Counted from the first letter of the stretch, positions 51,486-61,773 are shown. The stretch is DNA of 64,000 bases from Vogesella margarita (GCF_028548475.1 NZ_JAQQLE010000001.1:310001-374000), one strand, 5' to 3'. Made by a program: numbers and translations. Notes: generated by a model from the letters alone, not told the origin.

Positions 51486-52865
51486 GTGACACGACGTTTG
51501 CTGATGGCCATGCTGGCCGTTTCGCCGCTGGCACTTGCGGCCAACCTTGGCGTGCTGCGCGCCGACGAGGTGGCGCTGTGGGCGGCGCCGGTGGAAGGGC
51601 GCGCGGTGTTCGACGAGCACCGCGCCGATGCCGCGATGAACCCGGCCTCGACCATGAAGCTGGTCACCGCCTGGGCGGCGCTGAACCGGCTGGGGCCGGG
51701 CTACCGCTGGCGCAGCGAGCTGAAAAGCAATGCCGTGCTGGAAAACGGCGTGCTGCGCGGCGACCTGTACTGGATAGGCCGCGGCGATCCGCGTTTCGAT
51801 TCCGTGCGCCTGACCGAGCTGCTGCGTCAGCTGCGCCTGCGCGGCGTGCAGCGCATCGACGGTCAGCTGCTGCTGGACAAGCGCGCGTTCAGCCGCATCA
51901 GCAGTGCCGACGGCTTCGACGGTGACGCCGAGCGCGTGTTCTCGGTGCCGCCGGACACCCACCTGTCCAACCTGAAGGTGGCGTGGCTGCGTTACTTCTA
52001 CGAGCAGGGCCGGCCACAGGTGGTGCTGGACCCGCCGCTGCCGGGCTTCCGCCTCGACAACCGGCTGCAGCCCGGCGCCGCCGCCAGCTGTGGCGACGTG
52101 CGCGAGCACGCCGAGGTCAGCGTCAGCGGCAGCAGCATCCGCGTCAGCGGCAAGCTGCCGCTGGCCTGTGACGGCGCGGCCAGCTACGTCAACGTGCTGG
52201 ATAACGACGGCTACGCCGGACAGAGCTTTGCCGCCATCTGGCAGCAGCTGGGCGGCGAGGGGCCGCGCGGCATCGCGCAGGGCGATACTCCGCCCGACGC
52301 GCGCCAGCTGGTGCGGCTGGATTCCGACCCGCTGCCGCAGGCACTGAACGACATCAACAAATACAGTAACAACACCATGGCGCGCAGCGTGTGGCTGACG
52401 GTGGGCGCGGAAAGCCCGCACAGCGGCGATACCGTGGCCGACGCGCAGCTGGCGGTGCGCTCGCTGCTCCTGGAGCGCGGCATCGCCGCCGAGCCGCTGC
52501 AGCTGGAAAACGGCGCCGGCCTGTCGCGGCGCGAGCGCATCAGCGCGCGCCAGCTGGGCGCGATCCTGCTCGATGCCGCACGCGGGCCGTACGCGGCGGA
52601 ATTCATTGCCAGCCTGCCGCTGGCCGGCGAGGACGGCACCCTGCGTCGCCGTTTCGCCGGGCTGGGGCCACGGCTGCGGCTGAAGACCGGCACCCTGGGC
52701 GACACCCGCGCGCTGGCCGGCTACTGGCAGGCGCCGTCCGGGCAGCGGCTGGCGATCGTGGCGCTGCTCAATTCCGCGCGCGCGGCGCAGCTGCAGGGCG
52801 CGCTGGACGCGCTGGTCGGCGAGGTGGTCGAGCGTTACGCGGCACAGCTGCAAGGGCAGCCCTGA
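51486..52865 (+). CDS. dacB: D-alanyl-D-alanine carboxypeptidase/endopeptidase (PBP4)
   Basis: Periplasmic class-C penicillin-binding protein that trims and cleaves peptidoglycan cross-bridges, 459 residues. Signal peptide of about 19 residues (MTRRLLMAMLAVSPLALAA). Active-site motifs are S-x-x-K (NPASTMKL, about 53-60), S-x-N (KYSNNTMARS) and K-T-G (LKTGTLGDTRALAGY). The start is GTG, preceded by AGGAGAT, directly after the priA stop. A repeat copy (51536-51548) encodes A-A-N-L at the signal cleavage site. Confidence 0.94.
   Translation: MTRRLLMAMLAVSPLALAANLGVLRADEVALWAAPVEGRAVFDEHRADAAMNPASTMKLVTAWAALNRLGPGYRWRSELKSNAVLENGVLRGDLYWIGRGDPRFDSVRLTELLRQLRLRGVQRIDGQLLLDKRAFSRISSADGFDGDAERVFSVPPDTHLSNLKVAWLRYFYEQGRPQVVLDPPLPGFRLDNRLQPGAAASCGDVREHAEVSVSGSSIRVSGKLPLACDGAASYVNVLDNDGYAGQSFAAIWQQLGGEGPRGIAQGDTPPDARQLVRLDSDPLPQALNDINKYSNNTMARSVWLTVGAESPHSGDTVADAQLAVRSLLLERGIAAEPLQLENGAGLSRRERISARQLGAILLDAARGPYAAEFIASLPLAGEDGTLRRRFAGLGPRLRLKTGTLGDTRALAGYWQAPSGQRLAIVALLNSARAAQLQGALDALVGEVVERYAAQLQGQP
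51536..51548 (-). repeat. 13-bp dispersed repeat, copy at the dacB signal-peptide cleavage site
   Basis: Exact copy; the coding strand reads L-A-A-N-L-G. Confidence 0.85.
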
Positions 52866-52868
52866 GCC

Positions 52869-52899
52869 TTGCCTTGGGCGCGGTAACTGGCCTTATAAT
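52869..52899 (+). promoter_or_regulatory. Candidate promoter of grxC-secB
   Basis: -10 TATAAT (52894-52899) with a weak TTGCCT (52869-52874) 19 bp upstream, in the 64-bp gap before grxC. Confidence 0.45.
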
Positions 52900-52929
52900 C
52901 ATCGTTTGTTCTAGCTTAAGGTCGTCACC

Positions 52930-53187
52930 ATGCAACCCGTTACCATGTACACCTCGGCCTATTGCCCATACTGCATCCGCGCCAAGCAGGTGCTGGCCCA
53001 GAATGGCGTGACCGACATTGAAGAAGTCCGCATCGACCTCGACCCGCAGGCGCGCGACACCATGATGTCGCTGACCGGGCGCCGCACCGTGCCGCAGATC
53101 TTCATCGGCGACGTGCACGTCGGCGGCTGTGACGACCTGGTGGCGTTGCATTCGGCCGGCAAACTGGACGTGCTGCTGGCCGGTTGA
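52930..53187 (+). CDS. grxC: Glutaredoxin 3
   Basis: 85-residue dithiol glutaredoxin, reduced by glutathione. Active site CPYC is at residues 12-15 (YTSAYCPYCIRAKQVL), with the cis-Pro RRTVPQIFIGDVHVGGCDDL. It precedes secB by 84 bp, the same neighbourhood (grxC-secB-gpsA) as in many proteobacteria. Confidence 0.96.
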   Translation: MQPVTMYTSAYCPYCIRAKQVLAQNGVTDIEEVRIDLDPQARDTMMSLTGRRTVPQIFIGDVHVGGCDDLVALHSAGKLDVLLAG

Positions 53188-53271
53188 CGCGCGCAGCTGT
53201 CATCATTTTCGTGCGATGATCCGCACTTGACTCCAACCCCGCGCCCGACGGCGCTACCGAGATCCAACACC

Positions 53272-53724
53272 ATGAGCGAACAACAAGAGCTGCAACCGGT
53301 ATTCTCCATCGAAAAAATCTACGTCAAAGACCTGTCGCTGGAAATCCCGAACGCACCCGCCATCTTCCTGGAGCAGGCGCAGCCGGAAATCGACATGCAG
53401 CTGGCTTCCGAAGGCCGCCAGCTGGAAGACGGCTTCTTCGAAGTGTCGCTGACCGTGACCGTGACCGCCAAGCTGCCGGAAAAAACCATGTTCCTGTGCG
53501 AAGTGGCACAGGCCGGTATCTTCCAGATCCAGAACATTCCTGCTGAAGACATCGACCCGATTCTCGGCGTGGCCTGCCCGAACATCCTGTTCCCGTACGC
53601 CCGCGAAACCGTGTCCAGCCTGGTTGGCCGCGCCGGCTTCCCGCCTGTGCTGCTGGCTCCGATCAACTTCGAAGCCCTGTACATGCAGCAACGCGCCGCC
53701 CAGGCCGAAGCCGGTACAGCCTGA
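53272..53724 (+). CDS. secB: Protein-export chaperone SecB
   Basis: Holds presecretory proteins unfolded for SecA, 150 residues. [42 protein letters not shown] and [32 protein letters not shown] are SecB signatures. The ATG at 53272 is the family start. A tight SH3-protein gene follows after 5 bp. Confidence 0.98.
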   Translation: MSEQQELQPVFSIEKIYVKDLSLEIPNAPAIFLEQAQPEIDMQLASEGRQLEDGFFEVSLTVTVTAKLPEKTMFLCEVAQAGIFQIQNIPAEDIDPILGVACPNILFPYARETVSSLVGRAGFPPVLLAPINFEALYMQQRAAQAEAGTA

Positions 53725-53729
53725 TCGCG

Positions 53730-54173
53730 ATGAAACCGACTCGCATTGTGTTTGCAGCCGTACTGGCCCTGCTGGCCAGTACGGTTTTTGCATTGGAATT
53801 CCGTTCGGTCAAGGAAACCGGCGTCGCGCTGTACGAGGCGCCCAACCTTGCCGCCAAGAAACTGTTCGTGGTCAGCCGCTACTACCCGGTGGAAGTGCTG
53901 GTGACGCAGAAAGACTGGGCGCGGGTGCGTGACGCCACCGGCGGCATCGCCTGGATCCCGGCGGCGGCGCTGTCGACGCGGCAGATGCTGCTGGTCACCG
54001 CCGAGCAGCTGCCGGTGCGTGCCGCACCGGCGGAAAGTTCGGCCGTGCTGTACCAGGCCGGCAAGGATCTGGCGCTGGAACTGCTGGAGCCGCCGCAAAG
54101 CGGCTGGGTCAAGGTACGTCATCGCGACAATACCGTGGGCTATGCCCGCATTACCGGCCTGTGGGGCTTGTAA
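53730..54173 (+). CDS. Exported bacterial SH3-domain protein
   Basis: 147 residues with a signal peptide (cut near residue 22, VFALEF). Two SH3-like repeats follow, about 24-80 ([26 protein letters not shown]) and 88-147 ([26 protein letters not shown] ... [16 protein letters not shown]). Such domains usually bind cell-wall material, but no enzyme domain is present and the role is unknown. It sits between secB and gpsA with gaps of 5 and 8 bp, so it is part of that operon. Confidence 0.85.
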   Translation: MKPTRIVFAAVLALLASTVFALEFRSVKETGVALYEAPNLAAKKLFVVSRYYPVEVLVTQKDWARVRDATGGIAWIPAAALSTRQMLLVTAEQLPVRAAPAESSAVLYQAGKDLALELLEPPQSGWVKVRHRDNTVGYARITGLWGL

Positions 54174-54181
54174 GGAACACG

Positions 54182-55183
54182 ATGAAAATAGCCGTACTTG
54201 GTGCCGGTGCCTGGGGCACGGCGCTGGCCTTCGCATTCTGCCGCCAGCATCATGTCACGCTGTGGGGCCGCAACGCCGAGCAGATGATAGACATGCAGGC
54301 CACGCGCCTGAACCGTCGCTACCTGCCGGAGTGCCCGTTCCCGGCCGATCTGCACCTGTCCGCCGACCTGTCCGAGGCGGTGCTCGGCGTCGATCTGGTG
54401 CTGGTGGTAACGCCGATCGCCGGTTTGCGGCCAACCTTGCGCGAGCTGGCGCGGCTGAAGGTGGATGCGCCGCTGCTGTGGGCGTGCAAGGGCTTCGAGG
54501 CCGGTTCCAGCCTGCTGCCGCACCAGGTGGTGGCCGAGGAGTTCCCCCATCTCAAGAGCGTCGGCGTGCTGTCCGGCCCGAGCTTTGCCCGCGAGGTGGC
54601 GCAGGGCCTGCCGGCGGCGGTGACGCTGGCGTCGGAAAACTACGCGTTTGCCCGCGACTACGCGCGCGAGCTGCACAGCCCGCTGCTGCGCATCTATGCC
54701 AATGACGATCTGGTCGGGGTGGAAGTCGGCGGCGCGGTGAAAAACGTGATGGCGATCGCCACCGGTGTTGCCGACGGCCTCGGCTTCGGCATGAACGCGC
54801 GCGCGGCGCTGATTACCCGCGGCCTCGCCGAGATCACCCGCCTCGCGGTCGCACTCGGCGGCAGCCAGCAGAGCATGATGGGCCTGTCCGGTGTCGGCGA
54901 CCTGCTGCTGACCTGCACCGGCGCGCTGTCGCGCAACCGTCAGGTCGGCCTCAAGCTGGCGGAAGGCAAGTCGCTGGATACCATCCTCGCCGAGCTGGGC
55001 CACGTCGCCGAGGGTGTGCCGACGGCGCGCGAGGTGCTGAAGATGGCGGAGCGGCTGCAGGTGGACATGCCGATCACCGCCGCGGTGTGCGAGCTTCTGT
55101 ATCACCAGGCCACACCACAACAGGTGGTGGAGCGCCTGCTCGGCCGTGCGCCCAAGCCGGAGTTTCACGCGCCCGGCGCGTAA
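54182..55183 (+). CDS. gpsA: Glycerol-3-phosphate dehydrogenase [NAD(P)+]
   Basis: Makes sn-glycerol-3-phosphate for phospholipids, 333 residues. The nucleotide-binding start [55 protein letters not shown] with the catalytic Lys, and [14 protein letters not shown] are diagnostic. A dispersed-repeat copy (54426-54438) encodes L-R-P-T-L. AAGGAACACG precedes the ATG. Confidence 0.97.
   Translation: MKIAVLGAGAWGTALAFAFCRQHHVTLWGRNAEQMIDMQATRLNRRYLPECPFPADLHLSADLSEAVLGVDLVLVVTPIAGLRPTLRELARLKVDAPLLWACKGFEAGSSLLPHQVVAEEFPHLKSVGVLSGPSFAREVAQGLPAAVTLASENYAFARDYARELHSPLLRIYANDDLVGVEVGGAVKNVMAIATGVADGLGFGMNARAALITRGLAEITRLAVALGGSQQSMMGLSGVGDLLLTCTGALSRNRQVGLKLAEGKSLDTILAELGHVAEGVPTAREVLKMAERLQVDMPITAAVCELLYHQATPQQVVERLLGRAPKPEFHAPGA
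54426..54438 (-). repeat. 13-bp dispersed repeat, copy in gpsA
   Basis: Exact copy; the coding strand reads L-R-P-T-L, a different frame from the A-A-N-L copies. Confidence 0.85.
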
Positions 55184-55226
55184 ACCGTTGCGACGCCGCT
55201 ACTGCAGCACCCTCCGCAGCATCCCC

Positions 55227-55252
55227 ACCGGCAGCCTGGCGCTGCCGGTTTT
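55227..55252 (+). terminator. Terminator after gpsA
   Basis: ACCGGCAG pairs with CTGCCGGT around seven bases and is followed by TTT. It lies 43 bp after gpsA, between convergent genes. Confidence 0.75.
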
Positions 55253-55267
55253 CACGTCCGCGCTGTC

Positions 55268-55801
55268 CTAGCGCGGCAGGGTGGAGTAGCGCTCCACCAG
55301 CTGCTGCCGCAGCTCTGCGAAGTCGAAGTCCTCGTCTTCGCCCTGCAGCCGCTGCGCGTAGCCGATGCGGTCGTCACCATCCACCAGCCATAGCGCCGGG
55401 CAGGTCATGCCGGCCAGCGGCACATCCCGGATCAGCACGCCGAAGTGCTTGTGGAAGTCGCGTCCGCGCAGGGTGGAGAGCAGCACCACATAGGGCAGGC
55501 CGTGCGCCTGGCGCGCGCGGGCGAGGCTGAACGGCGAATCGACGGTGATCACGATCAGTTGCAGCTGCGGCCACGGTTCCAGCTGGCGGCGCAATGCCTG
55601 CAGCAGCGCGAGTCCGGCCTTGGGCGCGTCCAGCGATAGCAGGGTCACCACCAGCTTGTCGTGGCCGAGAAAACGCTCCAGCGACACGTCGCGCAGCTGT
55701 TCGTCGACCAGCATGAAGCTGGGCAGGGTCTCGCCCGCCTGCGGGAAACGGCCTTCTACCTCCAGCTGGTCGTCGGCATGGCGGAAATGAAAATGGGTCA
55801 T
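55268..55801 (-). CDS. Tpx-like peroxiredoxin homologue without catalytic residues
   Basis: 177 residues aligned with E. coli thiol peroxidase over the whole length: FPQAGETLPSFMLVDEQLRDV, VITVDSPFSLARARQAHGL, VLLSTLRGRDFHKHFGVLI. The peroxidatic site D-T-x-x-C reads D-A-P-K-A here (Cys replaced by Ala62, Thr by Ala59). The resolving-Cys position is Arg97, and the active-site Arg is Pro135. The only Cys is Cys134. It therefore cannot work as a normal peroxidase and may be a binding or regulatory protein. AGGAG precedes the ATG. Monocistronic between two terminators. Confidence 0.82.
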   Translation of the reverse strand: MTHFHFRHADDQLEVEGRFPQAGETLPSFMLVDEQLRDVSLERFLGHDKLVVTLLSLDAPKAGLALLQALRRQLEPWPQLQLIVITVDSPFSLARARQAHGLPYVVLLSTLRGRDFHKHFGVLIRDVPLAGMTCPALWLVDGDDRIGYAQRLQGEDEDFDFAELRQQLVERYSTLPR

Positions 55802-55873
55802 GATCTGCTCCTGATGGTTTCTTCATGGTGGAACAGAACATGCGAAAAGCAAGCGCCGGGCGGCGGGCTTATG

Positions 55874-55919
55874 AAAAAAGCCGGTGACCGGCAGCGTGAG
55901 GGCTACGGGCACCGGCTTT
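55874..55919 (-). terminator. Terminator of the aroQ-acc-prmA cluster
   Basis: On the minus strand AAAGCCGGTG and CACCGGCTTT pair and are followed by three more T. It lies 15 bp after the zinc-ribbon gene. Confidence 0.8.
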
Positions 55920-55933
55920 GCTTCCTGATGGGA

Positions 55934-57118
55934 TCAGGGGTAGTAGAAGTGCAGGCTGTAGCCCAGCGCCTTGGCGTTGCGCACTTCCATGCGGGTGACG
56001 ATCTTCAGTTCGCTGCTCGCGTTGAAGCGGCCCAGCTTGAGGTCGTCGGCGGACAGGTACTGTTCCGGCTTCAGCGTCTTGCGGATCAGCACGCGGTCCT
56101 CGCCGTCCTTCAGCGACACCTCCATCAGCGGGAAGGCCTGCGGATAGGGGGCCAGATTCTTCAGCGTGGCGTCCAGCTGGATCAGGTGCTCGTGCTGCGG
56201 CACGAACGACAGCTCGGACCACTCGGTGCGGATCAGCTGGCGCTGGGTCGGCAGCGGCACCTCGCAGCCGAGCGACTGGCACAGCGACTCGAAGGCGGGG
56301 CGCAGTTCCGGCAGCTCGGCGCTGACCGCGGTACGGTTGATGAAGGCCAGCTGCAGCAGCAGCACCAAGACGCCGATGACGCCGAGTAGGCCGAAGGCGG
56401 TGGCGCGCAGCCAGTTGCCGTCACCGGCTGGTGCGGTGTCGCTTTCCTCGGCGTCGTGGTCGGCCGGCGCGGGGGCGTCGTCGTCCAGGTCGGCGGCGGA
56501 AATCGGCGGCAGCGGGCTGTCCGTGCGCTCTGTGTCGTACTGTGCGGCCAACCTTTGCTGGCGGTTGCTTACCGGTGCTGGCGGCGGTTCGTCCACCAGC
56601 GCCACCGGTTCGCTCACGCGACCGGCCGGTGTTTGCAGCGCCTCGGCCAGCGCGCGCTGGAAGGCGGCGATGTCCTGCTGTGGCTCGGCGGCCGGGGTGT
56701 CATCCTGCTGCCGGGGCGGGGTATCCAGATCCTGCCACGACAGCGGCTGTTCCGGTTCCGGCATCAGGTCGAAGTCAGGCAGATCCAGCTCCGCCCCGGC
56801 CTCGGGTGCGCTTACGGCTGCCGCACGCGGCTCGGCCACGGGGGCAAGGTTGGCCGCATCCCGTTCCGGATGAAAGTCCGGCAGCTCCAGCTCGAAGTCG
56901 TCGTCGGACGCCGTATCGATGCGGGAGGCGGCCGCACTGGCCGGGGGGGTGATGACCGGCGGCGCCTCGACTACGGGCGGCGCCTGGTCGAAATGACTCG
57001 GTGCGTGGAAGACATGGCTACAGCGCCCGCAGCGCACCATGCCGGCAGCAAGGGCGAGGTGGGCATCGGAGACCTTGAAGCGGGTCTGGCAGGCGGGGCA
57101 CTGTGTGGTGTAGCTCAT
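55934..57118 (-). CDS. Zinc-ribbon and DUF3426 domain membrane protein
   Basis: 394 residues. An N-terminal MJ0042-type zinc ribbon has C-x2-C pairs at Cys7/Cys10 and Cys30/Cys33 (TQCPACQTRF, VRCGRCSHVF). A long acidic, Pro/Ala-rich linker (about 40-235), one membrane helix (ATAFGLLGVIGVLVLLLQLAF) and a C-terminal DUF3426 domain (about 260-394) follow. The function is unknown; the gene commonly follows prmA in betaproteobacteria. Two dispersed-repeat copies sit in the unstructured linker. Start codon 4 bp after the prmA stop. Confidence 0.88.
   Translation of the reverse strand: MSYTTQCPACQTRFKVSDAHLALAAGMVRCGRCSHVFHAPSHFDQAPPVVEAPPVITPPASAAASRIDTASDDDFELELPDFHPERDAANLAPVAEPRAAAVSAPEAGAELDLPDFDLMPEPEQPLSWQDLDTPPRQQDDTPAAEPQQDIAAFQRALAEALQTPAGRVSEPVALVDEPPPAPVSNRQQRLAAQYDTERTDSPLPPISAADLDDDAPAPADHDAEESDTAPAGDGNWLRATAFGLLGVIGVLVLLLQLAFINRTAVSAELPELRPAFESLCQSLGCEVPLPTQRQLIRTEWSELSFVPQHEHLIQLDATLKNLAPYPQAFPLMEVSLKDGEDRVLIRKTLKPEQYLSADDLKLGRFNASSELKIVTRMEVRNAKALGYSLHFYYP
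56543..56555 (-). repeat. 13-bp dispersed repeat, first copy in the zinc-ribbon gene
   Basis: Exact copy in coding sense, read R-L-A-A-Q in the disordered linker. Confidence 0.85.
56846..56858 (+). repeat. 13-bp dispersed repeat, second copy in the zinc-ribbon gene
   Basis: Exact copy antisense to the gene; the coding strand reads D-A-A-N-L-A in the linker. Confidence 0.85.
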
Positions 57119-57122
57119 GTCG

Positions 57123-58013
57123 TCAGCCGCGTTTCACGCCGGAAAGACGGGTCCAGCCTTCGTCGAACACCGGTGCATCCATGTCGAACCACTGGCCGTA
57201 GATGGCCGCCAGTTCTTCCGCCTGTTCCTGCAGGATGCCGGACAGCACGATGCGGCCACCTGTGCGTACATGGCCGGCCAGCAGGCCGCCCAGCAGGCGC
57301 AGCGGATTGGCGAGGATGTTGGCGACCACGACGTCGTACTCGCCCGGCTGCAGGCTGTCGGGCAGGCCGAAGTCGGCACTGACGCCATTCTGTTCCGCGT
57401 TGTCGATGCTGGCGCGTACCGCCTGGGCGTCGATGTCGATGCCGCGGGTGGCACCGGCGCCCAGCTTCAGTGCGGCGATGGCGAGGATGCCGGAGCCGCA
57501 GCCGTAGTCGAGCACTGTTTCGCCGCCCTTGATCTGTTCGTCCAGCCACTGCAGGCACAGACGGGTGGTCGGGTGGCTGCCGGTACCGAAGGCGAGGCCC
57601 GGGTCCAGTTGCAGGTTGATCGCCGCCGGGTCCGGCGACTGGTGCCAGGTCGGGGTGATCCACAGCCGCGACGAGATGCGGATCGGGTCGAACTGGCTTT
57701 GCGTCAGGCGCACCCAGTCCTGTTCCTCGACACGGCCAAGCTCGTACTGCGGCAGCGGCAGGCTGCACTTGAGCGCGGCCATCGCGATCATGGCGGCGAC
57801 GTCGGCGTCCTCGGCGAACAGGCAGTTGATCAGGCTGTGTTGCCACATCTGGTCAACCGGCTCGCCCGGTTCGCCGAAAATCGGCTGCTCTTCGGCGGTG
57901 CCGGCCAGCGCATCCTCGATGGTGGCGGACAGGGCGCCGACGTCCATCAGGACGTCGGCGAAGCGCTCGGCCACCGCCGAGTCAGCTTGAATGGTGGCTT
58001 GCAGCCATGCCAT
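57123..58013 (-). CDS. prmA: Ribosomal protein L11 methyltransferase
   Basis: Trimethylates ribosomal protein L11, 296 residues. The N-terminal L11-recognition domain starts MAWLQATIQADSAVAERFADVLM; the SAM-binding domain has DPGLAFGTGSHPTTRLCLQWLDE, VLDYGCGSGILAIAALKLGA and VVANILANPLRLL. It lies 4 bp after accC and 4 bp before the zinc-ribbon gene. Confidence 0.97.
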   Translation of the reverse strand: MAWLQATIQADSAVAERFADVLMDVGALSATIEDALAGTAEEQPIFGEPGEPVDQMWQHSLINCLFAEDADVAAMIAMAALKCSLPLPQYELGRVEEQDWVRLTQSQFDPIRISSRLWITPTWHQSPDPAAINLQLDPGLAFGTGSHPTTRLCLQWLDEQIKGGETVLDYGCGSGILAIAALKLGAGATRGIDIDAQAVRASIDNAEQNGVSADFGLPDSLQPGEYDVVVANILANPLRLLGGLLAGHVRTGGRIVLSGILQEQAEELAAIYGQWFDMDAPVFDEGWTRLSGVKRG

Positions 58014-58017
58014 AGAA

Positions 58018-59373
58018 TTAACTGCCTTTCTTCAACTGCGCCAGACGTTCTTCCAGGTAGTGAATGCTGGTGCTGCCTTTCTGGAAGGCGGCATCGAGGA
58101 ACAGCTCCTGGTGCAGCGGGATATTGGTCTTGATGCCGGTGATGGCCATTTCCGACAGCGCGACGCGCATGCGCGCCATCGCCTGGTCGCGGGTATCGCC
58201 GTAGGCAATCAGTTTACCCACCATCGAATCGTAATGCGACGGCACGGTATAGCCCTGGTAGATGTGCGAATCGATGCGGATGCCTGGGCCGCCGGCCGGA
58301 TGGTAGCTCTCGATCTTGCCCGGCGACGGCACGAAGGTGAACGGGTCTTCGGCGTTGATACGGCACTCCATCGCGTGGCCGCGGAAGTGGATGTCCTTCT
58401 GCTTGAAGCGCAGCGGCAGGCCAGCGGCGATGCGGATCTGTTCCTGCACGATGTCGATGCCGGTGATCAGCTCGGAAACCGGATGCTCCACCTGCACGCG
58501 GGTGTTCATCTCGATGAAGTAGAACTCGCCGTTTTCGTACAGGAATTCGAAAGTACCGGCGCCACGGTAGCCGATACGGCGGCAGGCGTCGGCGCAGGCT
58601 TCGCCGATCTTCTTGCGCTGTGCATCGGTGATGCCCGGTGCCGGCGCTTCTTCGATGATCTTCTGGTGACGGCGCTGCATCGAGCAGTCACGCTCGCCCA
58701 GATGCACGGCGTTGCCGTGCTGGTCGGACAGCACCTGGATCTCGATGTGGCGCGGCTGCTCCAGGAACTTCTCCATGTACACGGTCGGGTTGCCGAAGGC
58801 GGCACCGGCTTCGGTACGGGTCATGTTCACGGAGTTGATCAGCGCCGCTTCGGTGTGCACCACGCGCATGCCGCGGCCACCACCACCGCCGGAGGCCTTG
58901 ATGATCACCGGGAAGCCGATCTTGCGGGCGATCTTGGTGATTTCGGCCGGATCATCCGGCAGGGCGCCGGCGACGCCGGGTACGGTCGGTACGCCGGCTT
59001 CGATCATCGCCTGCTTGGCGGACACCTTGTCGCCCATCAGGCGGATGGTTTCCGAGCGCGGGCCGATGAACACGAAACCGGACTGCTCCACGCGTTCGGC
59101 AAAGTCGGCATTTTCCGACAGGAAGCCGTAGCCGGGGTGGATCGCCTGCGCGTCGGTGACTTCGGCGGCGGCGATCAGTGCCGGTACGTTCAGGTAGCTG
59201 AGGGTGGAGGAGGCCGGGCCGATGCAGACCGATTCGTCGGCCAGCTTCACGTATTTGGCTTCGCGGTCGGCCTCGGAGTGCACGACCACGGTCTTGATGC
59301 CCATTTCGCGGCAGGCGCGCTGGATGCGCAGGGCGATTTCGCCGCGGTTTGCAATCAGGATCTTTTCAAACAT
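58018..59373 (-). CDS. accC: Acetyl-CoA carboxylase, biotin carboxylase subunit
   Basis: ATP-dependent carboxylation of biotin on AccB, the first step of fatty-acid synthesis, 451 residues. [20 protein letters not shown], the ATP-grasp glycine loop [41 protein letters not shown] (catalytic region) and [10 protein letters not shown] are diagnostic. The ATG at 59373 has GGAG 7 bp upstream and gives the normal N-terminus; a GTG four codons upstream (59385) is less likely. Confidence 0.98.
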   Translation of the reverse strand: MFEKILIANRGEIALRIQRACREMGIKTVVVHSEADREAKYVKLADESVCIGPASSTLSYLNVPALIAAAEVTDAQAIHPGYGFLSENADFAERVEQSGFVFIGPRSETIRLMGDKVSAKQAMIEAGVPTVPGVAGALPDDPAEITKIARKIGFPVIIKASGGGGGRGMRVVHTEAALINSVNMTRTEAGAAFGNPTVYMEKFLEQPRHIEIQVLSDQHGNAVHLGERDCSMQRRHQKIIEEAPAPGITDAQRKKIGEACADACRRIGYRGAGTFEFLYENGEFYFIEMNTRVQVEHPVSELITGIDIVQEQIRIAAGLPLRFKQKDIHFRGHAMECRINAEDPFTFVPSPGKIESYHPAGGPGIRIDSHIYQGYTVPSHYDSMVGKLIAYGDTRDQAMARMRVALSEMAITGIKTNIPLHQELFLDAAFQKGSTSIHYLEERLAQLKKGS

Positions 59374-59470
59374 GTATTTCTCCACTGCGGGGCGGACGCC
59401 GGAAGTGCGATCCGGAACGCACGCCGTGTGCAGGCTGGGGTTTTTCCCGTAAACGGTGCGTCAAACAACA

Positions 59471-59497
59471 AGGGCACTGACCAGACTGGCGTGCCCT
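59471..59497 (-). other. Inverted repeat in the accB-accC gap
   Basis: AGGGCAC and GTGCCCT, 13 bp apart, could form a hairpin in the 152-bp gap between accB and accC. On the minus strand TTGTTGTTT follows, so partial termination or mRNA processing that adjusts the AccB:AccC ratio is possible. Confidence 0.4.
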
Positions 59498-59525
59498 GTG
59501 TTCAGCATGTCGTGCGGCAGGCTGC

Positions 59526-59987
<462 letters not shown>

Positions 59988-60015
59988 GGTTTTCCTTCTT
60001 TAGGTATTCGGGTGT

Positions 60016-60465
60016 TTATGCCGGCTGTGCCAGACGCTTGATCGCGTGGGCCAGGGCCAGCTCGTAGCCGTGGGCGCCCAGTCCGCAAATGACGCCGATC
60101 GCCAGATCCGAGAAATAGGAGTGATGGCGGAAGGCTTCGCGGGCGTGGACATTCGACAGGTGAACTTCGATGAACGGTACCTTGACACCGGCCAGCGCAT
60201 CGCGCAGGGCGACGCTGGTGTGGGTGAATGCAGCCGGATTGATGATGACCAGATCGGTGCCGTCACCAAGACAGGCGTGGATGCGGTCGATCAGCACGGA
60301 TTCGGCGTTGCTTTGCAGCGAATCCAGTTCAATACCGGCAGCAGCGGCCTGTTGCTGCAGACGACGGTTGATGTCGTCCAGTGTATCCCGGCCATAATGC
60401 TGTGGCTCGCGCAGTCCGAGGAGATTCAGATTGGGGCCGTGCAGCACAAGGATTTTTCGGGTCAA
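60016..60465 (-). CDS. aroQ: Type II 3-dehydroquinate dehydratase
   Basis: Third step of the shikimate pathway, 149 residues. [22 protein letters not shown] at the start (with the catalytic Tyr), [29 protein letters not shown] and [17 protein letters not shown] (catalytic His) identify the type II enzyme. No ATG fits; a TTG at 60465 gives the usual start just before [10 protein letters not shown], and another TTG at 60507 would add 14 residues. First gene of the aroQ-accB-accC-prmA cluster; aroQ-accB is a common pair. Confidence 0.93.
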   Translation of the reverse strand: MTRKILVLHGPNLNLLGLREPQHYGRDTLDDINRRLQQQAAAAGIELDSLQSNAESVLIDRIHACLGDGTDLVIINPAAFTHTSVALRDALAGVKVPFIEVHLSNVHAREAFRHHSYFSDLAIGVICGLGAHGYELALAHAIKRLAQPA

Positions 60466-60710
60466 GATAGCAGTCTCGGTTTTGATATGGGCGCGAGTTT
60501 GCCGCAATTGCCGGCACGATGTCTAGTATTTGACGTATTTCAAACGCTCGTTTGTTTTTTGGTGCGGCGAAAATTTGTCACGCTCCGGAGTCAAAACCCG
60601 GGTGCCACTTCCCGCCGCACGGCAGCTTGCCGCCTTGTCGCCGGCGATGACTTGATCTGGGGCAAGTGATGCCGCCGGCGGAACGCTGTGCGGCAATCGT
60701 GCTCGAAAGG

Positions 60711-60716
60711 TATAAT
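60711..60716 (+). promoter_or_regulatory. Candidate -10 box of queA
   Basis: TATAAT 28 bp before the preferred queA start; no clear -35. Confidence 0.5.
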
Positions 60717-60743
60717 CCGCCGGTTTCCCAGAAGATGCCTGTC

Positions 60744-61769
60744 ATGCTTGTTTCCGATTTCGATTACCACCTGCCCGAACACCTGATTGCCCAGCATCCG
60801 CCAGCCGAGCGCGGCGGCAGCCGTCTGCTGCGCGTCAACGGGCGGGTGTTGCAGGATGATCACTTTTCCGCCATTGCCGACGCCCTCGACGCCGGCGACG
60901 TGCTGGTCTTCAACGATACCCGCGTGATCAAGGCGCGCCTGTTCGGCGAGAAGGCCAGCGGCGGCAAGATCGAGGCGCTGGTGGAGCGGGTGCTGAACGA
61001 GCACGAGGTGCTGGCGCATGTGCGCGCCAGCAAGTCGCCCAAGCCGGGCACGCGGCTGGTGTTTGCCGGCCGCTGGCAGGCGGAGATGGTCGAGCGTGCC
61101 GGCGAGCTGTTCAAGCTACGCTTCCTGGATGCGGCCAACGTATTCGATATCCTCGATGCCTCCGGCAAGCTGCCGCTGCCTCCTTATATCGAGCGCGATA
61201 CCGACGGTGACGACGACGAGCGCTACCAGACGGTGTACGCGCGGGAGAAGGGCGCGGTGGCGGCGCCGACCGCCGGTCTGCACTTCACCGGCGCGATGCT
61301 GCAGACGCTGCGCGACAAGGGCGTGACCCTGGCCAGCGTGACGCTGCACGTCGGTGCCGGCACCTTCCAGCCGGTGCGGGTGGAGAACATCGCCGAGCAC
61401 AAGATGCACAGCGAGATCTACGACATCCCGCAGGCGACGGTGGACGCCATCGACGCCGCGCACAAGGTTGGCCGCAAGGTGCTGGCGGTAGGCACCACCA
61501 GCATGCGCGCGCTGGAATCGGCGGCGCGGCCGGACGGCGTGCTGCGCGCCGGTCGCGGCGAGACCGACATCTTCATCACCCCCGGCTACCGCTTCAACGT
61601 GGTGGACAGGCTGCTGACCAATTTCCACCTGCCCAAATCGACGCTGCTGATGCTGGTGTCGGCGTTCGCCGGTTACGAGGAAATGCGCGCCGCCTACGCC
61701 CACGCGGTGGCGCAGGAATACCGTTTCTTCAGCTATGGCGATGCCATGCTGCTGACCCGCAAGGAGTAA
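60744..61769 (+). CDS. queA: S-adenosylmethionine:tRNA ribosyltransferase-isomerase
   Basis: Makes epoxyqueuosine in tRNA anticodons from 7-aminomethyl-7-deazaguanine, 341 residues. [26 protein letters not shown] at the start, [41 protein letters not shown] and [17 protein letters not shown] are QueA signatures. The start at 60744 fits the family; ATG 60735 or 60666 would extend it. A repeat copy at 61464-61476 encodes K-V-G-R-K. DUF971 follows after 4 bp. Confidence 0.96.
   Translation: MLVSDFDYHLPEHLIAQHPPAERGGSRLLRVNGRVLQDDHFSAIADALDAGDVLVFNDTRVIKARLFGEKASGGKIEALVERVLNEHEVLAHVRASKSPKPGTRLVFAGRWQAEMVERAGELFKLRFLDAANVFDILDASGKLPLPPYIERDTDGDDDERYQTVYAREKGAVAAPTAGLHFTGAMLQTLRDKGVTLASVTLHVGAGTFQPVRVENIAEHKMHSEIYDIPQATVDAIDAAHKVGRKVLAVGTTSMRALESAARPDGVLRAGRGETDIFITPGYRFNVVDRLLTNFHLPKSTLLMLVSAFAGYEEMRAAYAHAVAQEYRFFSYGDAMLLTRKE
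61464..61476 (+). repeat. 13-bp dispersed repeat, copy in queA
   Basis: Exact copy in coding sense, read K-V-G-R-K. Confidence 0.85.
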
Positions 61770-61773
61770 GGCC

